Shown: positions 16,579-23,324 of the stretch, one piece after another | Layout: every line of letters begins with the position of its first letter | Numbering within the stretch: the first letter of the stretch is position 1 | Source of the DNA: Lachnoclostridium sp. | GTDB lineage: Bacteria; Bacillota; Clostridia; Lachnospirales; Lachnospiraceae | Length of the DNA stretch: 46,997 nt | Direction of reading: 5' to 3' | Assembly (NCBI GenBank): GCA_021770065.1 | Contig: JAETRR010000031.1 | Span: 1-46,997, forward strand | Translations under genes and position numbers: made by a program | The notes under the pieces: generated by a model | What the model was told of the DNA's origin: nothing | The model's database searches: none | Seen by the model: the letters and a program-made list of their open reading frames with translations, nothing else

Positions 16579-16600
16579 CTCAAAAAGTGTACTTTTTGAG
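16579..16600. promoter_or_regulatory. Perfect hairpin covering the ribosome-binding site of the TnpB-like gene
   Basis: Two 10-bp arms (CTCAAAAAGT and ACTTTTTGAG) flank a 2-nt loop. The GAGG Shine-Dalgarno of the gene at 15222-16568 is the last part of the second arm on the minus strand. Such a stem could limit translation from transcripts that enter from upstream, as is known for insertion-sequence genes. Confidence 0.6.
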
Positions 16601-16718
16601 AACTAGAATGCCAGGGAAATTTTTGGAACTATAGCACAAAAAAGAATGAAAAAAACTTGAAAATTTGACTAATGTTATGGTGGAATTATGCCGATAGAAA
16701 TATAGACAGACAAAAACA

Positions 16719-16767
16719 AAAAAGTACACAATATGAAAATGAAATTTTCCCATATTGTGTACTTTTT
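16719..16767 (-). terminator. Long AT-rich terminator hairpin after the truncated ATPase
   Basis: A 17-bp perfect inverted repeat (AAAAAGTACACAATATG with its complement at 16751-16767) continues inward as AAAAT-GAA-ATTTT. On the minus strand it is followed by TTTTTTGTTTTTG. It begins 8 bp past the stop codon of the gene at 16776-17900. The plus strand also has a short T-run, so it could work both ways. Confidence 0.75.
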
Positions 16768-16775
16768 CTGATAAT

Positions 16776-17900
16776 TTATGAACCATCCACAGCATTCAGG
16801 AACTCCTGCGATATCTCCCTGTTCGGGACTAATACCGCACCCTCCCTTTTATCATAGGTCAGATAACCCAGGTGAATCAGAAGCGTAAGCACATCATCCT
16901 TTGTTTTGAAAGTAGTCATATCATTTTGAAACTGGCGGATATTAATCTTACACCGTCCGCCTCCAAGCATTCGGACAACCGCTTCCTTAAGCCCGTCAAA
17001 ATTCATATCAATATAAAGCTTCAATGCCTCATAGGTTTCCGTCCCGGTCCAGTAGCTCTGAAACTCTTTCCACATTAAAGCATCCACTACAGATTTTGGA
17101 TTATAGATGTAAGTCTCCCCCAGACAATAGCCATCGTACCAGGTTTCCATTTCATCATAATCCACATGATACAGCTCACACTCCCTTTGAACCTCCTCCT
17201 TCGTAAAACCAAAATACTCTCCAAGGCTTTTGGGATCAACCATGGAATACTCATCAAAAATATTGATAGCTGAATGCTCTCCATATTTTTTAATCGGAAG
17301 AATCCCTGTCATATATGCCAGTTCCACATATTCCGCACCCTTAAACAGTCCCCGTAAAAAATCGAGATAAGATCTTTGAATATCCTCCCGTTCCTTTGCC
17401 ATTCGAAAAACACAATCCCACTCATCAATGACAAAAACAAAGCCTTTCCCTGTCTGGATAAATATCTGATCCAGAATATCTTTCAATCGTGCATCCGCAC
17501 TTAGATTGCTGCACTTTGGAAATTCCTTTATCAGTTCTGCAATTACCCTTTTTTCAATCTCGGAAATAAAGGTATCCAGATCCTGTTTTGTTTCCAAAAA
17601 GCGCTGGACATCCAGCCGAATCACATGGTGCTGATTCAAATGAGCTTTGTAAGTATTCTCAGCTTCTATCCGCAGGCCGGAAAATAGTCCGCTGGAATCA
17701 CAGCCCTTGCTGTAATATGCAGCCAGCATATCCGCCGCCATGGATTTTCCAAACCGCCGGGGACGGCTGACACATAGATTTTTCTGCTTTGTATTTAAGA
17801 CTTCATTCGTATAAGCAATCAATTCGCTCTTATCTATATAGATCTTGGAATTAAGTGCTTCTTTAAAAGCAGTATTTCCAGGATTCACATAAATTCCCAT
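16776..17900 (-). CDS. AAA-ATPase-like protein, truncated before the nuclease-like domain
   Basis: 374 residues. It has IYIDKSELI, a Walker A-like SRPRRFGKS near 45, Walker B-like FVFVIDEWDCVF, TGILPIKKYGEHSAINIF and a final VLVPNREISQEFLNAVDGS. In the families I know, the VPN(R/K)EI region is followed by a C-terminal PD-(D/E)XK nuclease-like domain of roughly 150-200 residues, giving proteins of about 550. Here a stop follows at once and a terminator hairpin abuts it. The C-terminal domain is therefore probably lost, perhaps through insertion of the TnpB-like element. The start has GAGGAGGAG 6 nt upstream. The protein differs in detail from the relative at 1-782. Function unknown. Confidence 0.82.
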   Translation of the reverse strand: MGIYVNPGNTAFKEALNSKIYIDKSELIAYTNEVLNTKQKNLCVSRPRRFGKSMAADMLAAYYSKGCDSSGLFSGLRIEAENTYKAHLNQHHVIRLDVQRFLETKQDLDTFISEIEKRVIAELIKEFPKCSNLSADARLKDILDQIFIQTGKGFVFVIDEWDCVFRMAKEREDIQRSYLDFLRGLFKGAEYVELAYMTGILPIKKYGEHSAINIFDEYSMVDPKSLGEYFGFTKEEVQRECELYHVDYDEMETWYDGYCLGETYIYNPKSVVDALMWKEFQSYWTGTETYEALKLYIDMNFDGLKEAVVRMLGGGRCKINIRQFQNDMTTFKTKDDVLTLLIHLGYLTYDKREGAVLVPNREISQEFLNAVDGS

Positions 17901-17976
17901 CGTTCTCCTCCTCGTAAAAATTCCACGTTTTTCCGCACCATATCTATATCATCCTTTCAGGATCGTTTCACAGCAA

Positions 17977-18020
17977 AAAAACAGCCCTCCGTTGTCTCTA
18001 GTATAACAACTTTGGGCTGT
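17977..18020 (-). terminator. Rho-independent terminator, second copy
   Basis: On the minus strand AACAGCCC...AGTTGT pairs with ACAACGGAGGGCTGTT, followed by seven T residues. It is the counterpart of the terminator at 839-883 and would end transcription of the recombinase gene. Confidence 0.75.
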
Positions 18021-18092
18021 TCCTTCAATGATTATTGCCTGTTTTCTCCCCGACACTTTTCGTCAGGCCGAAGGCTCTCTGAAGTTTTTTCG
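17977..18092. repeat. Long dispersed direct repeat, copy B
   Basis: It aligns with 839-955 at about 80% identity. Here the coding part of the repeat no longer belongs to a gene. The minus strand reads SKKLQRAFGLTKSVGEKTGN, then NH and a stop, which resembles the C-terminus of the glycosyltransferase at 887-2116. The recombinase gene stops at 18099, only 7 bp from this remnant. Confidence 0.7.
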
Positions 18093-18098
18093 AGTCTG

Positions 18099-18704
18099 TT
18101 ACTCCTCCTTAAACTGATTCGCCCTCTTATAGAAGGTAGACAACGGCATATTACACAGCACCGCCGCCTGCTTTCCGATAATCTCTCCCGAATTCCACCT
18201 TTGATATGTCTCCTTAAAATTCTCCGGCAGCGGCTTTGCCGGCCTTCCGAACCTCACCCCTCTCTGCCTGGCCGCCCGGATTCCCTCCTCCTGCCTCTGC
18301 TTGATATTGTGCCGTTCACTTTCAGCCACATAGCTTAAAAGCGCAAGTACAATATCACTGATAAAAGTCCCCATCAGATTCTTCTCCCTCCTGGTATCCA
18401 GAATCGGCATATCAATCACTACAATATCTGCCCCCTTCTCCTTCGTAATCCTCCTCCACTGCTCATTGAGATCCACATAATTCCGCCCAAGCCGGTCAAT
18501 AGACTTCACATAGAGCACAGAATTGTCATCCAGCTTCCGCAGAAGCTTCTTATACTGCGGCCTGTCAAAGTCCTTGCCGGAAAGCTTATCCATATAGATC
18601 CGCTCCTTCGGCACCCCTATTTCCAGCAATGCAATCCTCTGCCGTTCCTCATTCTGTTCCCTTGTGGATACGCGGATATATCCATACATCTTTTGTTGTG
18701 CCAT
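18099..18704 (-). CDS. Serine recombinase, resolvase/invertase family
   Basis: About 201 residues from the ATG at 18704, which follows AGGAGG by 6 nt. The N-terminal catalytic domain has YGYIRVSTREQN with the nucleophilic serine, then DKLSGKDFDRPQ and VKSIDRLGRNYVDLNEQW, matching the Hin/Tn3 resolvase fold. The long helix contains IVLALLSYVAESER. A C-terminal Hin-like helix-turn-helix follows (GRPAKPLPENFKE, IIGKQAAVLCNMPLSTFYKR). Small enzymes like this invert or resolve DNA between short crossover sites. I could not identify a crossover site or an invertible segment. It lies just outside the direct repeat that ends the 17-kb accessory region. Confidence 0.9.
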   Translation of the reverse strand: MAQQKMYGYIRVSTREQNEERQRIALLEIGVPKERIYMDKLSGKDFDRPQYKKLLRKLDDNSVLYVKSIDRLGRNYVDLNEQWRRITKEKGADIVVIDMPILDTRREKNLMGTFISDIVLALLSYVAESERHNIKQRQEEGIRAARQRGVRFGRPAKPLPENFKETYQRWNSGEIIGKQAAVLCNMPLSTFYKRANQFKEE

Positions 18705-18881
18705 ACTTGACCTCCTAAAAAAATTTCCCCTATCACCATAGATACATGCAGATAAAGGTTTCATTTATTCTGTCACATTTTAAAATCAATGTAGAGAAAA
18801 TTTTTTACGGAGCCGAAATGTTAATAGCAGCTTTTGCCACAGCCTGGCCAAACTGCGCCTCGCAAAACTGCACGCCGCAAC

Positions 18882-18917
18882 AAAAAACGCCCCACACCCT
18901 TAAGGTGTGGAGCGTTC
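18882..18917 (-). terminator. Rho-independent terminator of the DUF6465 gene
   Basis: The minus strand reads ACGCTCCACACC, TTAA, GGGTGTGGGGCGT, then TTTTTTG. It is a strong GC stem with a U-tract, starting 24 bp after the stop codon at 18941. Confidence 0.9.
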
Positions 18918-18940
18918 CCGTCACTTATCCCATATCTTAC

Positions 18941-19384
18941 TTACAGATCGATCTTCCCGTTCTCCTTACCATTGATCACATAGTAAGCAGCCGCATCCTC
19001 CGGCTTTACATAAACCTCCAGGCTCTTAATAGAAGATGCACGGTGTCCCTCTTCCGTCCAGAGAGCCTTAACCTGCTCAACCAGATCCCCGGTCTTAACT
19101 TCCTTTCCTGCAAACTGAATATATACGTTCTGGCTTACCGCCTCTTTTGCTGTCTTCACTGTCTTAGTCGTAGTTGTCTTAGCCACAGCCTTCTTAGGAG
19201 CCGCCTTCTTCGCAGGAGCCTTTTCTTCCTTTACTGCCGCTTCCTTCACAGGCGCTGCCTTTACCTCTGCTTCCTTTGCAGGTGCTGCCACTGCCTTAGA
19301 AGCATTTTCAACTGCTTTTGCAGGCTCGTTTACTTTTACAGCCTCTGCCTTTTTAGCTGTCTCTGTTACCTTCTTAGCACTCAT
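18941..19384 (-). CDS. DUF6465 family protein, Ala/Lys/Pro-rich N-terminus
   Basis: 147 residues. Residues 1-85 are low-complexity, rich in Ala, Lys, Val and Pro (PAKKAAPKKAVAKTTTTKTV), similar to the tails of histone H1-like bacterial proteins. The C-terminal ~60 residues are a folded domain (NVYIQFAGKEVKTGDLVEQV, VYVKPEDAAAYYVING). This architecture is typical of Lachnospiraceae DUF6465 proteins, whose function is unknown. A GGGAGG site precedes the ATG. Its own TTGAAT-17-TATAAT promoter and strong terminator make it a single-gene unit that is likely well expressed. A nucleoid-binding role is a guess from the basic tail alone. Confidence 0.85.
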   Translation of the reverse strand: MSAKKVTETAKKAEAVKVNEPAKAVENASKAVAAPAKEAEVKAAPVKEAAVKEEKAPAKKAAPKKAVAKTTTTKTVKTAKEAVSQNVYIQFAGKEVKTGDLVEQVKALWTEEGHRASSIKSLEVYVKPEDAAAYYVINGKENGKIDL

Positions 19385-19436
19385 GATAATCCTCCCTTAT
19401 GCTAATCGAAATAATTCTTCGCATTTACCAAAGTTT

Positions 19437-19465
19437 ATTATAGCCTGTTTTCTTTCTAAATTCAA
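19437..19465 (-). promoter_or_regulatory. Sigma-A promoter of the DUF6465 gene
   Basis: Minus-strand -35 TTGAAT (19460-19465), a 17-bp spacer and -10 TATAAT (19437-19442), about 53 bp from the start codon. Confidence 0.8.
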
Positions 19466-19627
19466 TGAGGGAGGGAAAATTCTCCATATTTATTACTTTT
19501 CTTCTGGCCGGGTTCTGCTTTTTAGGAATAATTCTTACAAAATATGGGGGTTGCTCTAAAGTCCTGTCCAAAGTGCCTGAAATAAGGGCTTTTTGGGAGA
19601 AATTTCAATACTTTTAACCTGAAAAAT

Positions 19628-20866
19628 CTATGTTTCAATGGCATGAAGAAACAGCCCGCTCCTAAGCTTCGGCTCAAACCAGGTTGATTTGGGCGGCATC
19701 AGAAGCCCGGCATCCGCCACTGCAAATAACTCCCCGATGGATGTGGGATACATGGCAAATGCAAGTTCCATGTCCGTATGTACCCGATGCTCCAGTTCCT
19801 TAAGCCCCCGGACACCGCCTACAAAATCAATGCGCTCATCTGTCCTGGGATCGCCGATCCCGAGAACCGGGCCCAAAAGCTCCCTCTGAAGGACAGACAC
19901 GTCCAGTCCCTCCACCGGATCCTCACTTTCGTATTCCGGACGCAGAGTCAGAAGATACCACTGCCCGGAAAGGAACAGGGCAGTCTCCCCTTTCTTCTCC
20001 GGATGTCTGGGCCCCTCCAGTTTTTCTACCCGAAAAACCTTTTCCGTGCGCTTTAAAAATTCCTCTGCAGAAAGTCCGTTCAAATCCCGGACCACCCGGT
20101 TATAATCCATAATCATCAGCTCATCGTCGGGAAAAAGCACCGAAAGAAAATAGTTGAATTCCTCTTCGCCCGTATAATCCGGATGTGCTTCCCTGCGCTT
20201 TAAGCCTGCCCGGACCGCCGATGCAGCTCTGTGATGCCCGTCTGCAATATAAACCGCATCCATACTGAAAAAAATCTCCCCGATACGCCGAAGAACATCA
20301 CCATTGCTTATCATCCATCCCTTATGCCCGATGCCGTCCTCCGATACAAAAGAAAAAAGCGGCTCCTTTTTCTTTTCCTCCTCCGTCAGGGCCTTAAGCT
20401 CCGGCCGGTTCCGGTATGCCAGAAAAATAGGGCCTGTCTGGGTGCTGCACACATCCACATGGCGCACACGGTCCTCTTCCTTCTCTCTCCGCGTATTTTC
20501 ATGCTTCTTAATGCGTCCTTCCAGGTAATCGTCAATGGAGGCACAGGCTGCAATCCCTGTCTGGCTGCGGCCGTTCATCGTCAGCTCATATAAATAACAG
20601 CACGGAACCGGATCCTGTACAAAATCTCCCCGTCCCTCCATCTCCTCCAGCAATTCTTTTGCTTTCTGATAAACTTTTTCGTCGCAGGCATCCACATCGC
20701 CGGGAAGCTGTGTCTCCGCCCGGTCAATGCGCAGAAAGGATAAAGGCCTTCCTTCCACGGCCTGTTTTGCTTCTTCACGGCTGTAAACATCATAGGGAAG
20801 GGCCGCTATCTCCTCCTCCTTCCCCTTCGCCGGCCTGATTGCCCGAAAGGGGCGAATCTTCACCAT
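19628..20866 (-). CDS. DUF1015 family protein of the serine operon
   Basis: 412 residues, full length for DUF1015. It opens VKIRPFRAIRPAKGKEEEIA, then has LPYDVYSREEA and the conserved YIADGHHRAASAVRAG near residue 205. That motif resembles the DGHHR signature of ParB/sulfiredoxin-fold proteins, a fold that includes known free-serine kinases (SerK, SbnI). Its ATG overlaps the serA stop by one base (TGATG), so it is translationally coupled to serA. No phosphoserine phosphatase (serB) gene is present in this operon. DUF1015 genes often sit beside serA and serC in Clostridia. A role in the last step of serine synthesis or in serine phosphorylation is inference. Confidence 0.88.
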   Translation of the reverse strand: MVKIRPFRAIRPAKGKEEEIAALPYDVYSREEAKQAVEGRPLSFLRIDRAETQLPGDVDACDEKVYQKAKELLEEMEGRGDFVQDPVPCCYLYELTMNGRSQTGIAACASIDDYLEGRIKKHENTRREKEEDRVRHVDVCSTQTGPIFLAYRNRPELKALTEEEKKKEPLFSFVSEDGIGHKGWMISNGDVLRRIGEIFFSMDAVYIADGHHRAASAVRAGLKRREAHPDYTGEEEFNYFLSVLFPDDELMIMDYNRVVRDLNGLSAEEFLKRTEKVFRVEKLEGPRHPEKKGETALFLSGQWYLLTLRPEYESEDPVEGLDVSVLQRELLGPVLGIGDPRTDERIDFVGGVRGLKELEHRVHTDMELAFAMYPTSIGELFAVADAGLLMPPKSTWFEPKLRSGLFLHAIET

Positions 20867-22029
20867 CAGCAGATCACCCTCACTTTCAGCACGCCGTCAA
20901 TGGCCTCTAACTTGCGTATCAGCTCCGGGCTGGCCTGGCTCTCCAGGTCGAACATAGAGTAGGCATAATCTCCCCGGCTCTTGTTGGTCATATTGGCAAT
21001 GTTGTGATTTTCCTCGCCCATAAGGTTCGTAAACTGGCTCAGCATATGCTTGATATTCTTATGGCAGATAGCTACGCGGGCCGGATAGGCCGGAACGCCC
21101 ATGTCGCAGCTGGGATAGTTCACGGAATTGCTGATATTGCCGTGCTCCAGGTAACAGCGCAGCTCCTTCACCGCCATACGGGCACAGTTCTCCTCTGCTT
21201 CCTCCGTGGAGGCTCCCAGATGGGGAATCACGATGGTTCCCTTAGCTCCCGCCGTATTGGGATTTGGGAAATCGGTCACATAACGCTTTACCTTGCCCTG
21301 CTTCAGCGCCAGCACCATAGCGTCCTCGTCCACCAGAAGATCCCGGGCAAAATTGAGAACTACGACTCCGTCCTTCATCTTGTCAATCGCCGATTCATTG
21401 ATCATCTTCTTTGTACTGTCCATCAAAGGTACATGTATCGTAATGTAATCGCACTCCCGGTAGATATCGTCCACGTTGGTAATGTGGCGGATATTCCTGG
21501 ACAGATTCCAGGCCGCCTCCACGGAAATATAAGGGTCATAACCCAATACCTCCATGCCCAGATGGATGGCCGAGTTGGCCACCTGGACGCCGATGGCTCC
21601 AAGCCCGATGATTCCAAGCTTTTTCCCCAGAATCTCGCGGCCGGCAAACTGTTTTTTCTGCTTTTCGGAAAGCTGCGCAATCTCCTCATTCTGGCGCTCG
21701 GACTGCACCCAGTTCACGCCTCCGATGATGTCCCGGGAGGCAAGGAGAAGTCCGGCAAGCACAAGTTCCTTTACGCCGTTGGCGTTGGCTCCCGGCGTAT
21801 TGAATACCACAATTCCCTGTTCGGCATATTTTCCCAAGGGAATATTGTTGACGCCTGCTCCCGCCCGGGCAATGGCGCTCACATTTCCCGGAAGCTCCAT
21901 GTCGTGCATAGCTGCACTTCGCACCAGGATGGCATCCGCCTCCTCCAGCTCCTCCACTTCTTTATATTCTCTGGTGAAATGGTCTAAGCCAAATTTAGCG
22001 ATGGGATTTAAACATTTGTACTTATACAT
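20866..22029 (-). CDS. serA: D-3-phosphoglycerate dehydrogenase
   Basis: 387 residues from the ATG at 22029. It oxidises 3-phosphoglycerate to 3-phosphohydroxypyruvate with NAD, the first step of serine synthesis. The NAD-binding turn is LGIIGLGAIGVQVANSA, followed by GYDPY. The catalytic arginine lies in LNFARDLLVDE and the catalytic histidine in IVIPHLGASTEEAE. A C-terminal ACT-like domain (YAYSMFDLESQASPELIRKL, with GVLKVRV) suggests serine feedback control. The start has GAGGAGG upstream and overlaps the serC stop by 8 bp (ATGTATAA), so the two genes are translationally coupled. Confidence 0.95.
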   Translation of the reverse strand: MYKYKCLNPIAKFGLDHFTREYKEVEELEEADAILVRSAAMHDMELPGNVSAIARAGAGVNNIPLGKYAEQGIVVFNTPGANANGVKELVLAGLLLASRDIIGGVNWVQSERQNEEIAQLSEKQKKQFAGREILGKKLGIIGLGAIGVQVANSAIHLGMEVLGYDPYISVEAAWNLSRNIRHITNVDDIYRECDYITIHVPLMDSTKKMINESAIDKMKDGVVVLNFARDLLVDEDAMVLALKQGKVKRYVTDFPNPNTAGAKGTIVIPHLGASTEEAEENCARMAVKELRCYLEHGNISNSVNYPSCDMGVPAYPARVAICHKNIKHMLSQFTNLMGEENHNIANMTNKSRGDYAYSMFDLESQASPELIRKLEAIDGVLKVRVIC

Positions 22030-23107
22030 GGTGTTCCTCCTCAAATTTTTTCATAAACTCCACAAGGGCTTTCACACCCTCCAGAGGCATGGCATTGTAA
22101 ATACTTGCGCGCATGCCGCCTACGCTCCGGTGGCCTTTAAGATTAACCAGCCCGGCTTCTGCAGCTGCCTTTACAAATTCAGCATCCAGCTCACCGCTGC
22201 CTGTGACAAAAGGAACATTCATCAGAGAACGATCCTCTCTGCGCACAGTTCCTTTAAACAGATGACTTCCATCCAGAAAATCATAAAGAACGGATGCCTT
22301 CTTCTCATTCCGGGCCTTCATTGCCTCTAGGCCGCCCATTTTTTTCAGCCACTTGAACACTTTTCCGCACATATAGATACAGTAGGCGTTGGGAGTGTTA
22401 TAGAGGGAATGGGCGTCTGCGTGAATCTTGTATTTCATATAGGTAGGCGTTCCCGGCAGAGTATCCTCGGTAATGAGATCCTCGCGGATCACGGCGATTA
22501 CCATACCGGCAGGGCCGATGTTTTTCTGGACGCCGCCATAGAGCAGGCCGTATTTTGTCACGTCCACCGGCTCGGACAGAAAACAGGAAGATACGTCCGA
22601 GACCAGAAGTTTCCCCTTTGTATTTGGAAGGGTATGAAACTTTGTACCGTAGATGGTATTGTTCTCGCATATATACACGTAGTCCGCATCCGGGCTGACG
22701 GGAAGGTCGGAGCAGTCCGGTATATAGGAAAAAGTCTTATCCTCGGAAGATGCGATTTTGTTGGCTTTTCCGTAGATTGCTGCCTCATTGAACGCTTTTT
22801 TTGCCCACTGGCCGGTGACAATATAATCGGCTGTGCGGTTCTTCATAAGGTTCATGGGAATCATGGCAAACTGCAGGTGGGCGCCTCCCTGGAGGAACAG
22901 CACTTTGTAATGATCGGGAATCCCCATAAGATCCCGGAGATCCTGCTCTGCTTCATTTAAGATGTTTTCAAAAACCTTCGAACGGTGTGACATCTCCATA
23001 ACGGACATGCCTGTTCCCCGGTAATCCAGCATCTCGTCAGCTGCCTCTTTTAATACTTCCTCCGGCAGTACCGCCGGGCCTGCCGAAAAATTATACACAC
23101 GGCTCAT
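22022..23107 (-). CDS. serC: Phosphoserine aminotransferase
   Basis: 361 residues, the usual SerC length. It converts 3-phosphohydroxypyruvate and glutamate to phosphoserine and 2-oxoglutarate using PLP. The family start YNFSAGPAVLPEEVL and FLQGGAHLQFAM are present. The PLP lysine lies in LLYGGVQKNIGPAG, and the C-terminal GHRSVGGMRASIYNA is conserved. AGGAGG lies 9 nt upstream of the ATG. It is the first gene of serC-serA-DUF1015. The upstream gap contains palindromic repeats; no sigma-A promoter was obvious there. Confidence 0.96.
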   Translation of the reverse strand: MSRVYNFSAGPAVLPEEVLKEAADEMLDYRGTGMSVMEMSHRSKVFENILNEAEQDLRDLMGIPDHYKVLFLQGGAHLQFAMIPMNLMKNRTADYIVTGQWAKKAFNEAAIYGKANKIASSEDKTFSYIPDCSDLPVSPDADYVYICENNTIYGTKFHTLPNTKGKLLVSDVSSCFLSEPVDVTKYGLLYGGVQKNIGPAGMVIAVIREDLITEDTLPGTPTYMKYKIHADAHSLYNTPNAYCIYMCGKVFKWLKKMGGLEAMKARNEKKASVLYDFLDGSHLFKGTVRREDRSLMNVPFVTGSGELDAEFVKAAAEAGLVNLKGHRSVGGMRASIYNAMPLEGVKALVEFMKKFEEEHHV

Positions 23108-23133
23108 TTTTCATATCCTCCTATTCCAGTTCC

Positions 23134-23227
23134 GTAATATCCCTCTCAGTACACTTTAACCTAAATCAATTTCCAGTCACAAAAACATGCGCCTGTAAAT
23201 TGATTTGTGCACTGTGAGGGATATTAC
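23134..23227. repeat. Dispersed palindromic element, copy 1
   Basis: Two 21-bp arms form an inverted repeat with 19 of 21 positions matching. The left arm begins GTAATATCCCTC (23134-23154) and the right arm ends GAGGGATATTAC (23207-23227), with about 52 bp between them. CTAAATCAATTTCC within the loop recurs in the same orientation at 23289-23302. A related element lies before ilvB. Confidence 0.7.
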
Positions 23228-23235
23228 TGTTTTAA

Positions 23236-23288
23236 AATCGCTGCGCGATGGCACTAAAGGGTAAAGTCGCTTCGACGTACACCCTGGT
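23236..23288. repeat. Dispersed intergenic repeat, copy 2
   Basis: Counterpart of 14842-14890 in the same orientation. Shared blocks are TCGCTGC, AAAGGGTAAAG, CGCTTCGAC and CTGGT. It lies in the gap between the L,D-transpeptidase gene and serC, next to a palindromic element. Confidence 0.6.
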
Positions 23289-23324
23289 CTAAATCAATTT
23301 CCGGCCGCTAAGTACATGCGTCCG

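Noticed and set aside
839..18092. attL/attR sites of a recent integrative element
   Set aside because: The repeats are only ~80% identical and include coding tails. Recent att cores would be identical, and no phage or conjugation genes are present.
18099..18704. IS607 TnpA partner of the TnpB-like gene
   Set aside because: It is a resolvase/invertase type without the N-terminal MerR-like domain of IS607 TnpA, and another gene lies between them.
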